Source: Chitinophaga sp. GbtcB8
Lineage (GTDB): Bacteria; Bacteroidota; Bacteroidia; Chitinophagales; Chitinophagaceae
Assembly (NCBI RefSeq): GCF_019091455.1
Contig: NZ_JAGXJN010000025.1
Location: forward strand, 1-64,000
Reading direction: 5' to 3'
Length of the DNA stretch: 64,000 nucleotides
Shown: piece by piece, positions 8,103 through 16,882 of the stretch
How positions within the stretch are numbered: the first letter of the stretch is position 1
Layout: each line of letters opens with the position of its first letter
Made by a program: the position numbers and the translations under genes
The notes under the pieces: model-generated
Told to the model about the DNA's origin: nothing
Database searches by the model: none
The model's input: the letters and a program-made list of their open reading frames with translations, nothing else

Positions 8103-11100
8103 CTACTTCATTGCTTTGTATAATGTTTCTAAAATTTGTTCTCGAACGTGCAATGTGCTTAGTTTGAGATTGGCGCCGCCCAAAGGGCATACCCGGTTAC
8201 TAAGGAATACAAACACCAGTTTATACTGTGGGTCTACCCATATACAGGTTCCTGTGAACCCGGTATGCCCGAAAGTAAGGGGGGAGGCGCTAGCCGCCGG
8301 ATAAGGATCTTTGCGATGTGCATTATCTCTTTCCGGTTTGTCGAAACCCAGGCCACGCCTGCTTTGCGGCGTACCATAGGCACTGAACATTTGAATTGTT
8401 TCCGGTTTAATAAACTGCACATCATTATACCGGCCCCCGTTCAGTAACATTTGTAACAACACCCCGAGATCATTCGCGTTAGAAAACAATCCTGCATGAC
8501 CGGCAACGCCGCCAAACATGGCTGCACCAGGGTCGTGTACATCACCACGTATCAGCTGCATGCGGAATGTATGTTCAAATTCCGTGGGCGCTATACGTTG
8601 TAGTGGAAAACGTTCTCTTGGGCGGAAACCAGTGGTTTCCAGCCCCAGGGGATCGTAAAAGGTTTCTTTTACATATTCATTCAGCTTTTTACCGGTAAGC
8701 TGCTCTACGATCTTGCCCAGGAAAATAAAATCCATATCGCTGTACACATAACCCTGGCGCGGATTCAGCTTGCTATCCAGCATGGTCTTATACATCACTC
8801 CCACGTAATTGCTGTCCATATACATATGATCTGCTACCCGTACGGTATGCAGTGAATCCGCATCTTTATGGTACAGCACAGAATCCGGTATGCCATTATT
8901 ATACAATGTTGCCTTATAAAAAGGAATATACGCCGCCAGGCCGGCCTGGTGCAGCAGAATATCGCGGATGCGCATGTTGGCTTTATCCGTACCTTTTACA
9001 ATAGGTAAATAATCGCCCAGCTTAGCATCCAGCTTTACCTTGCCTTCATCATACAGGCGCATAATGGAAATGGTGGTAGCGCAGATCTTTGTTACGGATG
9101 CCAGGTCATAAATAGAGGACGGCGTTACCTCTTCCCAGCGGTTGTATTCATAAAAGCCAAAACATTTATCGTACACTACACGCCCATCTTTCAGCGCCAG
9201 CACCTGGCAGCCCGGGGCTGCCCCCTGGTCTATCATGTTTTTGGCAATACCGTCTATTTCGTTTAGCACGGCTGATCTCATGCCCACTTCTTCCGGCGTA
9301 ATTTTAGGCAGGGTAATAAATTTAGGCAGCTCATAGGTGATGCCACTGCCGGAGGGAATGTTGCACACGGTCACCGGCAATTTTCCCTTAGGTGCTATTT
9401 TGCCAAACAGGATGTTGGCAGCTGCTTTCTGCGTAATATCATCATCTTCATAAGCAGCCATAATGGTAGGCGCTTCGCAAAAATATTGCAACGCATAGGG
9501 GTTGCCAAAGGCTACCAGTACAGAAGGCATTTCCTGCTGCAGCTGCCGTACCAGCACTTTTTCTGCTACGGTAATACCAAAGCTATTAGCCGGGCGGCGG
9601 TTATAATTATGCAGGCTAATGATCACCTGCTTATAATCCCGCTGCAGCTTGTTCATCAGCACCGCTACTTCCTGTAAGCTCTGGCGGTTGGTAAATACAA
9701 ACACATCCGCATCCGGGCGGTAGCTTTTAACCGTTTCCAAAAAGGTATTGGGCCCATCTGCACCTACGGCTACCACGGCCATCTTTTCTTTCTTAACAGG
9801 AAATATCTTGAAAGGCACCAGGCGGTTATCATTCTTTACCAATGTAATGGCCTGTTCTGCAATCTGTTTCTTTAAAGTATCTGTTTTAGCATTCAGGTCA
9901 TCGGTAAGGTGATCCGTATCTATAACCTGCGGCTGATTAAGCCCCAGGTTATATTTGGCTACGAGCACTTTTTTTACACGTTTGTTCACCTCCGCCCAGC
10001 TGATCTGCCCGCGTTTTATACCGCGCATAATGGCGGTCACACTGCCTTCTGCCGTGGAGGGCAGCACCAGCAGGTCGTTACCGGCCAGCAGGGATTGGAA
10101 TGCTTCTTCCCCTTTGGAGTAAAACTTGGCAATGCCCTTCATTTCCAGCGCATCGGTTACTACCAGCCCTTTAAAGTTCAGCTCATTTTTAAGCAGCCTG
10201 GTGGTAGCATTATAAGAGATAGAGGTAGGTGTATTAGGCCGCTTATCAATAGCTGGTACATACAGGTGCGCCACCATAATGGAACCTACGCCGGCTGCAA
10301 TAGCCTGCCGGAAAGGGTATAGCTCCAGTGAATCCAGCTCCGCGCGGCTTTTGCCTATCACCGGCAGGTCCAGGTGAGAGTCTACATCCGTATCCCCGTG
10401 GCCGGGAAAATGTTTGGAGCAGGCCATAATGCCTGCGGCCTGCATACCCTGTATGGTAGCCACACCCATGCGGGCTACCTGGTATTTATTTTCCCCGAAG
10501 GAGCGGTCGTTAATTACCGGGTTGTTGGGATTGTTGTTCACATCCATGTCCGGCGCAAAATCAATATGAATACCCATGCGGCGGCACTGTTCTCCCAGCA
10601 GGTGCCCGTATTGCCAGGCCAGCGTGCTGTCCTGCAGGGCGCCCAGCATCAGGTTGCGGGGCAGGCTTATAACACTGTCCAGCCGCATGCCCAGGCCCCA
10701 CTCGCCATCAATAGATACCAGCAGGGGCACTTTGGAAATGGATTGATAATAGTTCGTTAGCCGGGCCTGCCGCACCGGGCCGCCCTGGAAAAAGATAACG
10801 CCGCCTACTTTATTGCTGCGGATGTCATTCACCACTTTATCAATATGATCCTGCCCCAGGTTGGAATGTGCGCGGATCATAATAAGCTGGGCTATACGCT
10901 CCTCCGGCGTAAGCGTGTTAAAAACGCTGTCGGCCCATTGGGCTGCCGGATCATCCTGTCCGAGCGTATCCTTTTGTTGCTGCAGGGGCGCCGGTGAAAG
11001 TGCTACCTCCTGTGAAAATGTCTTGTCCTGCAATGTGGGCCCCTGCTGAACCGCCTGTCCTGTCATGAAAAACCCTGTGAGGCCCAGTACCATAAATTGC

Positions 11101-11108
11101 TTCCTCAT
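8103..11108 (-). CDS. GH3 beta-N-acetylhexosaminidase fused to a class C beta-lactamase-type serine hydrolase
   Basis: About 1001 residues. The start MRKQFMVLGLTGFF gives a Sec signal peptide; an upstream ATG at 11123 is possible but lies on a promoter-like sequence. Residues 50-400 are a GH3 catalytic domain with the NagZ signature KHFPGHGDTDVDSH and the nucleophile Asp in VTDALEMKG. A GH3 C-terminal alpha/beta domain follows. The last 380 residues are a beta-lactamase/PBP-like domain with SVTK (SxxK serine, residue 676 from the 11123 start), YSD in the YxN position and HTG in the KTG position. The fusion is known in Bacteroidota. It probably trims N-acetylglucosamine-containing muropeptides or glycans in the periplasm, while the second domain acts as an esterase or peptidase. 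Confidence 0.9.
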   Translation of the reverse strand: MRKQFMVLGLTGFFMTGQAVQQGPTLQDKTFSQEVALSPAPLQQQKDTLGQDDPAAQWADSVFNTLTPEERIAQLIMIRAHSNLGQDHIDKVVNDIRSNKVGGVIFFQGGPVRQARLTNYYQSISKVPLLVSIDGEWGLGMRLDSVISLPRNLMLGALQDSTLAWQYGHLLGEQCRRMGIHIDFAPDMDVNNNPNNPVINDRSFGENKYQVARMGVATIQGMQAAGIMACSKHFPGHGDTDVDSHLDLPVIGKSRAELDSLELYPFRQAIAAGVGSIMVAHLYVPAIDKRPNTPTSISYNATTRLLKNELNFKGLVVTDALEMKGIAKFYSKGEEAFQSLLAGNDLLVLPSTAEGSVTAIMRGIKRGQISWAEVNKRVKKVLVAKYNLGLNQPQVIDTDHLTDDLNAKTDTLKKQIAEQAITLVKNDNRLVPFKIFPVKKEKMAVVAVGADGPNTFLETVKSYRPDADVFVFTNRQSLQEVAVLMNKLQRDYKQVIISLHNYNRRPANSFGITVAEKVLVRQLQQEMPSVLVAFGNPYALQYFCEAPTIMAAYEDDDITQKAAANILFGKIAPKGKLPVTVCNIPSGSGITYELPKFITLPKITPEEVGMRSAVLNEIDGIAKNMIDQGAAPGCQVLALKDGRVVYDKCFGFYEYNRWEEVTPSSIYDLASVTKICATTISIMRLYDEGKVKLDAKLGDYLPIVKGTDKANMRIRDILLHQAGLAAYIPFYKATLYNNGIPDSVLYHKDADSLHTVRVADHMYMDSNYVGVMYKTMLDSKLNPRQGYVYSDMDFIFLGKIVEQLTGKKLNEYVKETFYDPLGLETTGFRPRERFPLQRIAPTEFEHTFRMQLIRGDVHDPGAAMFGGVAGHAGLFSNANDLGVLLQMLLNGGRYNDVQFIKPETIQMFSAYGTPQSRRGLGFDKPERDNAHRKDPYPAASASPLTFGHTGFTGTCIWVDPQYKLVFVFLSNRVCPLGGANLKLSTLHVREQILETLYKAMK

Positions 11109-11331
11109 CATGCCTATAAACATACAAATATTTATATGAGGTTCAACGGATTAATAAAATAAATTATGTATCTGTTTAACGTGCATAAAATAAATGCTTT
11201 ATACTAAAATCATATTTCAAAAATTTTTATCTTTTTAGCTAATTTTTTAAATGTTGTTAATTATTCCGATAAATTGTTTTATATTATTTAAGCAACGGTA
11301 ATTTTAGTTACCAGAACATTCAATAGTTTGT

Positions 11332-11339
11332 TATATTTG
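11332..11339 (+). promoter_or_regulatory. Promoter -7 box of adk
   Basis: TATATTTG followed by C is a perfect TANNTTTG(Y) in an AT-rich 247-bp spacer between divergent genes. The leader to the adk start would be about 27 nt. Confidence 0.6.
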
Positions 11340-11370
11340 CAATCTTGCTTAATTAAGTTTTTTAAAGAAC

Positions 11371-11958
11371 ATGGTCAATATTATTTTATTTGGCCCTCCC
11401 GGTAGCGGCAAGGGTACACAAAGTGCTAACCTGATCCAGAAATATGGCCTCATTCACCTGAGCACCGGCGATCTGCTGCGGAGCGAAATAGGCGCCCAGA
11501 CCCCTCTGGGAATGGAAGCTAAAAAAGTGATGGACCAGGGCCAGCTGGTTCCGGATGAAGTAGTAATAGGCATGATCAGTTCCAAACTGGATGCCAACCC
11601 GGAAGCCAGAGGTTTTATATTTGATGGTTTTCCCCGCACCTCTGCCCAGGCAGAAGCGCTGGACAAGCTGCTGGCTTTAAAGAAAACCAGCATAGCCGCT
11701 GTACTGAGCCTGGAAGTACCGGAAGATGAGCTGATCAAACGCCTGCTGAACCGGGGCCTTACCTCCGGCCGCAGCGATGATGCCAGCGAGGAAATTGTGA
11801 AGGCACGTATTGTGGAATATCATAATAAAACTGCCCCGGTGGCTGATCACTATGCCAAATATGGCAAGTTTAAAAAGATCAAAGGCAACGGCAGCATTGA
11901 GGAAATATTCAGCCTGCTGAGTAAAGAGATCGATGAGCTGGTGAGCGAGAAGGTGTAG
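11371..11958 (+). CDS. adk: Adenylate kinase
   Basis: 195 residues. GPPGSGKGTQ is the P-loop, HLSTGDLLR the AMP-binding segment, GFIFDGFPRT the second AMP/Walker-B-like motif, and LNRGLTSGRSDD the arginine-containing region that replaces the long LID of the E. coli enzyme. The short form is normal for Bacteroidota. It interconverts ATP + AMP and 2 ADP in the cytoplasm. It has its own promoter. A large inverted repeat with a T-run separates it from obgE. Confidence 0.96.
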   Translation: MVNIILFGPPGSGKGTQSANLIQKYGLIHLSTGDLLRSEIGAQTPLGMEAKKVMDQGQLVPDEVVIGMISSKLDANPEARGFIFDGFPRTSAQAEALDKLLALKKTSIAAVLSLEVPEDELIKRLLNRGLTSGRSDDASEEIVKARIVEYHNKTAPVADHYAKYGKFKKIKGNGSIEEIFSLLSKEIDELVSEKV

Positions 11959-11965
11959 TTAGCAG

Positions 11966-11977
11966 TTGGCTCTTAGC
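11966..11977 (+). repeat. Stop-anchored spacer word (TTGGCTCTTAGC), copy after adk
   Basis: Eight bases after the adk stop codon comes TTGGCTCTTAGC, embedded in a run of related TTAGC words. An 11/12 match (TTGGCTTTTAGC) is found, again shortly after a stop codon, in the ABC operon spacer at 29282-29293 on the minus strand. Confidence 0.5.
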
Positions 11978-12017
11978 AGTTAGCGGTTACAGAGCGGAAT
12001 ATACAAGCAGTTTGCAG

Positions 12018-12120
12018 GCCCTGCCTGCGTAAAAATATCATAACGCAAAGATCGTAAGTAGCGTGATTGTTTCTTTTCACGCAAACTTCCCGATCTTTGC
12101 GTTTTTATTTAAGGCAGGGC
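12018..12120 (+). terminator. Nested inverted repeat with T-run after adk
   Basis: Three nested arm pairs fold this 103-bp stretch. The outer pair is GCCCTGCCT (12018-12026) with AGGCAGGGC (12112-12120). The middle pair is AACGCAAAGATCG (12042-12054) with CGATCTTTGCGTT (12091-12103), 13 perfect pairs. The inner pair is GCGTGA (12061-12066) with TCACGC (12077-12082). The middle stem runs into TTTTTATTT. It should end adk transcription and is far larger than a minimal intrinsic terminator. Confidence 0.7.
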
Positions 12121-12139
12121 GGCCCCTGCCACCCGTAAA

Positions 12140-13135
12140 TTGAAGGTTTTGGAAAATTTTGTAGACTATATACGTGTTTTTTGTAAATCCGGCAAAGGCG
12201 GCGCCGGCAGCGCCCATTTTATGCGCACCAAGTTTAACCCGCAGGCCGGGCCTGACGGGGGCGATGGTGGCCGCGGCGGGCACATTATCCTGAAAGGGAA
12301 TTCCCAGTTATGGACCCTGCTGCACCTGCGCTGGTACAAGAACGTAGTAGCAAAGGATGGCGGCAATGGCAGCCGCAATAACTGTACGGGAGCCGATGGG
12401 GAAGATATTATTATTGAGGTGCCACCCGGCACCCAGGTGCGGGATGAAGAAACCGGGGAGCTGGAAGCAGAGATCCTGAACGACGGGCAGGAAGTGATCT
12501 TAATGCCAGGCGGCATTGGCGGCCGGGGTAATGCCTATTTTAAAACATCCACTAACCAAACGCCGGAATATTCCCAACCTGGTGAGTCCGGCCGAGAAGG
12601 CTGGAAGGTGCTGGAGCTGAAAGTACTGGCGGATGTAGGGCTGGTAGGTTTTCCCAACGCCGGCAAGTCTACCCTGCTTTCTACCATCACCGCTGCCAAA
12701 CCTAAAATTGCCGATTACGCATTTACTACCCTTACCCCTAACCTGGGCATGGTAGCTTACCACAATAACCAATCATTCTGCATTGCCGTCCTGCCGGGTA
12801 TTATTGAAGGCGCCCACGAAGGCCGTGGCCTGGGGCACCGTTTCCTGCGCCATATAGAACGTAACGCCGTACTGTTATTCCTGATACCGGCGGATAGTAA
12901 AGACCACCGCGAGGAGTTTGACATTCTGTTAAATGAGCTGGAACAATACAATCCTGAGCTGCTGGATAAACAATTTCTGCTGGCCATCAGTAAAAGCGAT
13001 ATGCTGGACGAGGAGCTGAAAGCCGCCATAGCTGCGGAGCTGCCGGCAGATGTACCGCATGTGTTCATATCCTCCGTTACCCAACAGGGGTTGAATGAGC
13101 TGAAGGATCTTTTGTGGAAGGCATTAAATAATTAA
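12140..13135 (+). CDS. obgE: Obg family GTPase (CgtA) with altered G3 motif
   Basis: 331 residues from a TTG start; the family N-terminus NFVDYIRVFCKSGKGGAGSAHF begins almost at once. Residues 1-160 are the glycine-rich Obg fold and 160-331 the G domain: GFPNAGKST (G1, from residue 170), TTLTPN (G2 region) and SKSDMLD (G4 variant usual in this phylum). The G3 motif, normally DxPG, reads AVLPGIIEGAHEG: Val217 stands where the Mg-coordinating Asp is expected (codon GTC at 12788-12790; GAC would restore it). Obg binds the 50S subunit and controls ribosome assembly. Length and the absence of the extra C-terminal domain are normal for the phylum. The Asp loss is odd and could be a sequencing error or a real change. 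Confidence 0.92.
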   Translation: MKVLENFVDYIRVFCKSGKGGAGSAHFMRTKFNPQAGPDGGDGGRGGHIILKGNSQLWTLLHLRWYKNVVAKDGGNGSRNNCTGADGEDIIIEVPPGTQVRDEETGELEAEILNDGQEVILMPGGIGGRGNAYFKTSTNQTPEYSQPGESGREGWKVLELKVLADVGLVGFPNAGKSTLLSTITAAKPKIADYAFTTLTPNLGMVAYHNNQSFCIAVLPGIIEGAHEGRGLGHRFLRHIERNAVLLFLIPADSKDHREEFDILLNELEQYNPELLDKQFLLAISKSDMLDEELKAAIAAELPADVPHVFISSVTQQGLNELKDLLWKALNN

Positions 13136-13263
13136 TAGACGGCGCCTATACCTGCATAAATAATATCACTTAAAAAATTCTGGTTTATTGTGGACCTTTG
13201 CACTGTCATTCAATGCGAGCAGCCCCTCCCTATTCCAATACTTCTCTTAAAAAAGGATTTTTT

Positions 13264-13698
13264 ATGCAAACACAAGGACCCGAATTAAAATTCCGCACCC
13301 GCAGGTGGGTGAAACCGGAAGATCTGAACCCCAACCACACCTTATTTGGCGGCAGCTTACTGAAATGGATAGACGAAGAAGCTGTGATCTACGCCATTCT
13401 GCAGCTTAACAACCCGCATGTGGTTACCAAATTTATTTCAGAGATCAATTTCATAAGCGCACCCCGCTTAGGCGATATTATTGAGCTGGGCATAGTAGCT
13501 ACCCACTTTGGTACTACTTCTATTACGCTGAAATGTGAGGTCAGGAACAAGATCACCCAGGAACCGGTACTGGCTATTGAAAAGATGGTGTTTGTAAATG
13601 TGGATGAAAGCGGAAAGCCCGCCCCACACGGTAAAACCGCCATTACTTTTGCCAAAGACCGGTTAAAGGACAATCCTGATCCTGCAAGGCTGAATTAA
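13264..13698 (+). CDS. Acyl-CoA thioesterase, hotdog fold
   Basis: About 144 residues from the ATG at 13264 (MQTQGPELKFRTRRW); an in-frame extension to 13198 is possible but reads like leader. The core PNHTLFGGSLLKWIDEEA matches the YciA/acyl-CoA hydrolase signature, with Asp in the helix that carries the catalytic base. TKFISEINFISAPRLGDIIE is the second conserved strand block. These enzymes hydrolyse acyl-CoA to free acid and CoA in the cytoplasm. It is a single gene with a near-consensus -7 box (GACCTTTG followed by C) ending near 13200. Confidence 0.88.
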   Translation: MQTQGPELKFRTRRWVKPEDLNPNHTLFGGSLLKWIDEEAVIYAILQLNNPHVVTKFISEINFISAPRLGDIIELGIVATHFGTTSITLKCEVRNKITQEPVLAIEKMVFVNVDESGKPAPHGKTAITFAKDRLKDNPDPARLN

Positions 13699-13700
13699 GC

Positions 13701-14933
13701 TCAGGCGGAAAGATCGCAGAGCACCGTTTTACGGGCATCTCTAATCCGGATCACCCGGGTGCCGGCTAGTAAAATGCCCATTGCCAGCAGGGAACAGCCA
13801 GCCATTACCCCCGTCATAGGAAAAGTAGTATGATCTATTTTGCTTAACAGGCTCACTGCTACAGAGGCCAGCGCACCTAACCCCATTTGTAAAGCGCCCA
13901 TGAGCGCAGATGCACTCCCTGCATTTTTAGAGAATGGCGCCATGGAAAGGGCCGATGCATTGGGGAAAATAAACCCTGCGCATGACAGGTACATGAAAAT
14001 AAGCACCAGCGTACCGCTAAATCCTATCCAGCCATTTGTACTGGCAGTTACCAATACCAGGGCTATAATAGTTTGAGTGATCAATGCGGTTACGATCAGC
14101 TGCTCACTCTTATACTTTCTGAGCATTACACTATTCACCTGCCCCGCACCTATCAAACCCGCTGCCAGCAAAGCAAATATGAGACTGTATTGCGTGCCGG
14201 ACACTTTAAAGATCTCCAGGAACACATTGGGCGACCCTGCTACATACGTCAGCAATCCCGCAAAGGAAATAGCGCCGGTTAAAGCGTAGGTGGTAAACCG
14301 CGGCTCCCGTACTACGGAAAGAAAGCTGCGTGTAATAGGTCCGGGCTTTAAAGAATAGTTGGGATCCGGTGCGCTGCTTTCCGGCAAGCCCCAGAAAGCG
14401 GCGGCCAGTATTACTGCGGCCAGCGCTGTAAGAATTATAAAAATGTAATGCCAGCCCAGGAACTCACTTACATACCCGCCAATGGCCGGCGCCAGCATAG
14501 GCGATGCGCCCACTACCAGCAGCAGCATGGAAAATACTTTAGCATTATCCTCTACCGGGAACAGGTCGCGCACCATAGCGGTAGAAGCTACCGTTGCTGC
14601 ACAGCAGCCTAATGCCTGCAAAAAGCGCAGTATGATCAATGCCTCTACAGACGTGGCCAGCACGCAGCCCAATGATGCCAGCAGGTATACCAGCAAGCCT
14701 ATATGTAAAGGACGTTTTCTGCCAAAACGGTCCAGCAGCGGGCCATACAGCAGCTGCCCTGCAGACACGCCAATAAAAAAGCTGGATAAAGAAAGTGCTA
14801 CTGCTGCAATATCGCTATGCAGATCTTTGGCAATTGCCGGGAAACCCGGCAGGTACATATCAATAGAAAAAGGCGCCAATGCTGTCAAGGCGCCTAATAT
14901 GATGATGAGGAAAAAATATTTGCTCTTGGTCAT
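13701..14933 (-). CDS. Bcr/CflA-type multidrug exporter (MFS)
   Basis: About 410 residues from the ATG at 14933 (MTKSKYFFLIIILGAL); the longer reading to 14972 adds a polar stretch unlike the family. Twelve hydrophobic segments are visible. APFSIDMYLPGFPAIAKDL in the first loop is the hallmark of the Bcr/CflA drug:H+ antiporters, and GPLLDRFGRKRPL is the MFS motif A between helices 2 and 3. It likely exports drugs or small metabolites across the inner membrane. It is convergent with the thioesterase gene, with only 2 bp between stop codons. Confidence 0.9.
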   Translation of the reverse strand: MTKSKYFFLIIILGALTALAPFSIDMYLPGFPAIAKDLHSDIAAVALSLSSFFIGVSAGQLLYGPLLDRFGRKRPLHIGLLVYLLASLGCVLATSVEALIILRFLQALGCCAATVASTAMVRDLFPVEDNAKVFSMLLLVVGASPMLAPAIGGYVSEFLGWHYIFIILTALAAVILAAAFWGLPESSAPDPNYSLKPGPITRSFLSVVREPRFTTYALTGAISFAGLLTYVAGSPNVFLEIFKVSGTQYSLIFALLAAGLIGAGQVNSVMLRKYKSEQLIVTALITQTIIALVLVTASTNGWIGFSGTLVLIFMYLSCAGFIFPNASALSMAPFSKNAGSASALMGALQMGLGALASVAVSLLSKIDHTTFPMTGVMAGCSLLAMGILLAGTRVIRIRDARKTVLCDLSA

Positions 14934-15035
14934 ACTGCCCGGGTCTTGGTTATACTTCACAAAAGTACACAACGTGTATTTGAGAGGTATGTACCAAACC
15001 CCGGTATTAGTTGTACTTATACCGGATAGGTTTCC

Positions 15036-15959
15036 CTAGTTTTCCGATTGATATTCCGGCGCCGGTATAGGCACTTTATTTCCTGCAGGTTGGTTCAGCT
15101 TGTTACTCTCCTTCACTTTCACCGGTACGCCGCGTATATCCCATACAATACCCAGCGCGCCTAAGGTGCGGATGATATAGTAAGTGATATCAATTTCCCA
15201 CCAGTAAAAACCCTGCTGTGCAGCGCTTTGATAATAGTGGTGGTTGTTGTGCCAGCCTTCACCCAGCGTAACCAGCGCCAGCACCAGGCTGTTGCGGGAT
15301 TGATCGCCGGTTTTATAACGCTGCTTACCGATCTTATGCATCAGGGAGTTAATGGTAAAGGTCCCGTGAAACAGTATGATGGTGCTCAGGAAAAACCCGA
15401 TCAGCAGGGTAGAAACACCTGCACCCCAGTCAAAGAAGCCGGTACCGTTCACTTTGTTGCCTACCAGGTATACTGCCAGGGCTAAAACTACCGGTGGTAC
15501 AAAATGATATTTGTTGAGCCAATACAGCTCTTTATGTTTCATATCCTTGATGAGCTCATAACGGGTAGGTTTGTATTCCGGCCCCATGATCCAGCCAATA
15601 TGCGCATACCAGAAACCATACAGGTTTGCAGAGTGCGGATCATCCGGTGTATCGCTGTGTTTATGGTGAACACGGTGATTAGCAGCCCACCACAATACCC
15701 CTTTCTGAAAGCTGCTTTGCGCGCCGCCTGCCAGTATAAACTGGAAAAAACGTGATGTTTTAAAAGCGCGGTGAGAGAAATACCGGTGATAACCGCCGGT
15801 TACAAAAAACATGCGTACTACATACAGCGCCGCACACAAGATCCAGTCAAACGCCGTTACGTGTGTAAAGAAAGCCAGTAAAGGTATCAGGTGCATGCCC
15901 ATGAAGTCCATCTCATGCAGCCATTTAGGCCGCTCCCTGTGTTGTTTTGTGATGTTCAT
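15036..15959 (-). CDS. Membrane fatty acid (acyl-CoA) desaturase
   Basis: 307 residues with four main membrane segments. Three histidine boxes of the delta-9 desaturase family are present: HRYFSHR (from residue 58), HRVHH (from 95) and EGWHNNHH (about 233). They hold a di-iron centre that inserts a cis double bond into acyl chains, probably to adjust membrane fluidity. EYKPTRYELIKDM and the C-terminal tail are typical of the bacterial acyl-CoA desaturases. A good promoter lies directly against the annotated start, so the mRNA may be leaderless, or translation may start at Met17 (MDFMGM). Confidence 0.92.
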   Translation of the reverse strand: MNITKQHRERPKWLHEMDFMGMHLIPLLAFFTHVTAFDWILCAALYVVRMFFVTGGYHRYFSHRAFKTSRFFQFILAGGAQSSFQKGVLWWAANHRVHHKHSDTPDDPHSANLYGFWYAHIGWIMGPEYKPTRYELIKDMKHKELYWLNKYHFVPPVVLALAVYLVGNKVNGTGFFDWGAGVSTLLIGFFLSTIILFHGTFTINSLMHKIGKQRYKTGDQSRNSLVLALVTLGEGWHNNHHYYQSAAQQGFYWWEIDITYYIIRTLGALGIVWDIRGVPVKVKESNKLNQPAGNKVPIPAPEYQSEN

Positions 15960-15963
15960 TATT

Positions 15964-15994
15964 CAAAAGTAGGATGATAGTTTGTTTTATCCAA
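15964..15994 (-). promoter_or_regulatory. Promoter (-33 and -7) of the desaturase gene
   Basis: On the minus strand TTGG (15994-15991) is followed after 19 nt by TACTTTTG (15971-15964). Both elements and the spacing fit the Bacteroidota housekeeping promoter. The -7 box ends 4 nt before the ATG. This is the best complete promoter seen in the window. Confidence 0.7.
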
Positions 15995-16141
15995 TGATTT
16001 AAATCATATGGTAACGTACTGTTAAGATATGGTTCATTTATAAAATTAATACATATCCGGATTATAATAAGAGATTAATACACTTTGATGTAAATAAATT
16101 ACCATAGAATTACTTTATTTTACGTCAAATCCTGAATACCT

Positions 16142-16882
16142 GTGAAATACATCACCGCTACCCTTGTGTGCGCCGTAATCCTGGGCGCATGTTCCGCACC
16201 GGCTTCTGCACCCGCTATTGCTACAGACAGTACTGCTGTTGCAACCAAACCACCGGAAGAAAATGCCGAAGGCATTTATAAAGGCGATTTTGGCGGAGCG
16301 CCCATTTTCATCACCATCAACTATACCAGCCAGAATCACCTGGCAGGTTATAATGTACATAAGGGTTTGCGGCGCAACCTTAGCGGAGCGCTGAAACAGG
16401 AAGGGGATAGCTGGGTGGTTACCCTGAATGAACCTGGCGATCATCCTTTTGACGGGCATTTTAAACTGGTGTTTGATAAAGAGTTCACTACTGCTAAGGG
16501 GCATTGGGAGCCGTTGGATAAGAAAACGTTGCAGGAAAAAAGCTTTACGCTGAGCCGGGTGAAATTAGCTGATGAAAATAGGGATGCCAGTGTACTGAAC
16601 TATCCCTTTACCAGTGAGCAGGGCGAGATGTACTTTAATGAAGATGGCAGCTGCCTGTTCGACTATTATTCAAAAGTAACTGACAGCTCTTATGCCGAAC
16701 AATCCATTACATTGAAAGGCACCTGGGAGCAGAAAGGGGACACCGTGCATGTGAACTGGCAGCCCAATGAACAATTCCCTAAACGTAACAGCATTTTTAT
16801 CTTACAATTTAACGAGGACAAAACATATTCCACCGGCTTAGAAGGAGAAAATATTACATTCAATAAGATGATAGCCGGATGA
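16142..16882 (+). CDS. Lipoprotein of unknown function
   Basis: 246 residues from a GTG start. MKYITATLVCAVILGAC is a lipoprotein leader with lipobox LGAC, so the mature protein is anchored at Cys17. After a Thr/Ala/Pro-rich linker come two beta-rich halves: EGIYKGDFGGAPIFITINY..HLAGYNVHKGLRRNLSGAL, and a second with GTWEQKGDTVHVNWQPNE, typical of small lipocalin- or META-like folds that include a 'GTW' strand. No enzymatic motif is seen. Its stop overlaps the start of the next gene (ATGATG..., 4-bp overlap), so the two are probably translationally coupled. Confidence 0.75.
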   Translation: MKYITATLVCAVILGACSAPASAPAIATDSTAVATKPPEENAEGIYKGDFGGAPIFITINYTSQNHLAGYNVHKGLRRNLSGALKQEGDSWVVTLNEPGDHPFDGHFKLVFDKEFTTAKGHWEPLDKKTLQEKSFTLSRVKLADENRDASVLNYPFTSEQGEMYFNEDGSCLFDYYSKVTDSSYAEQSITLKGTWEQKGDTVHVNWQPNEQFPKRNSIFILQFNEDKTYSTGLEGENITFNKMIAG

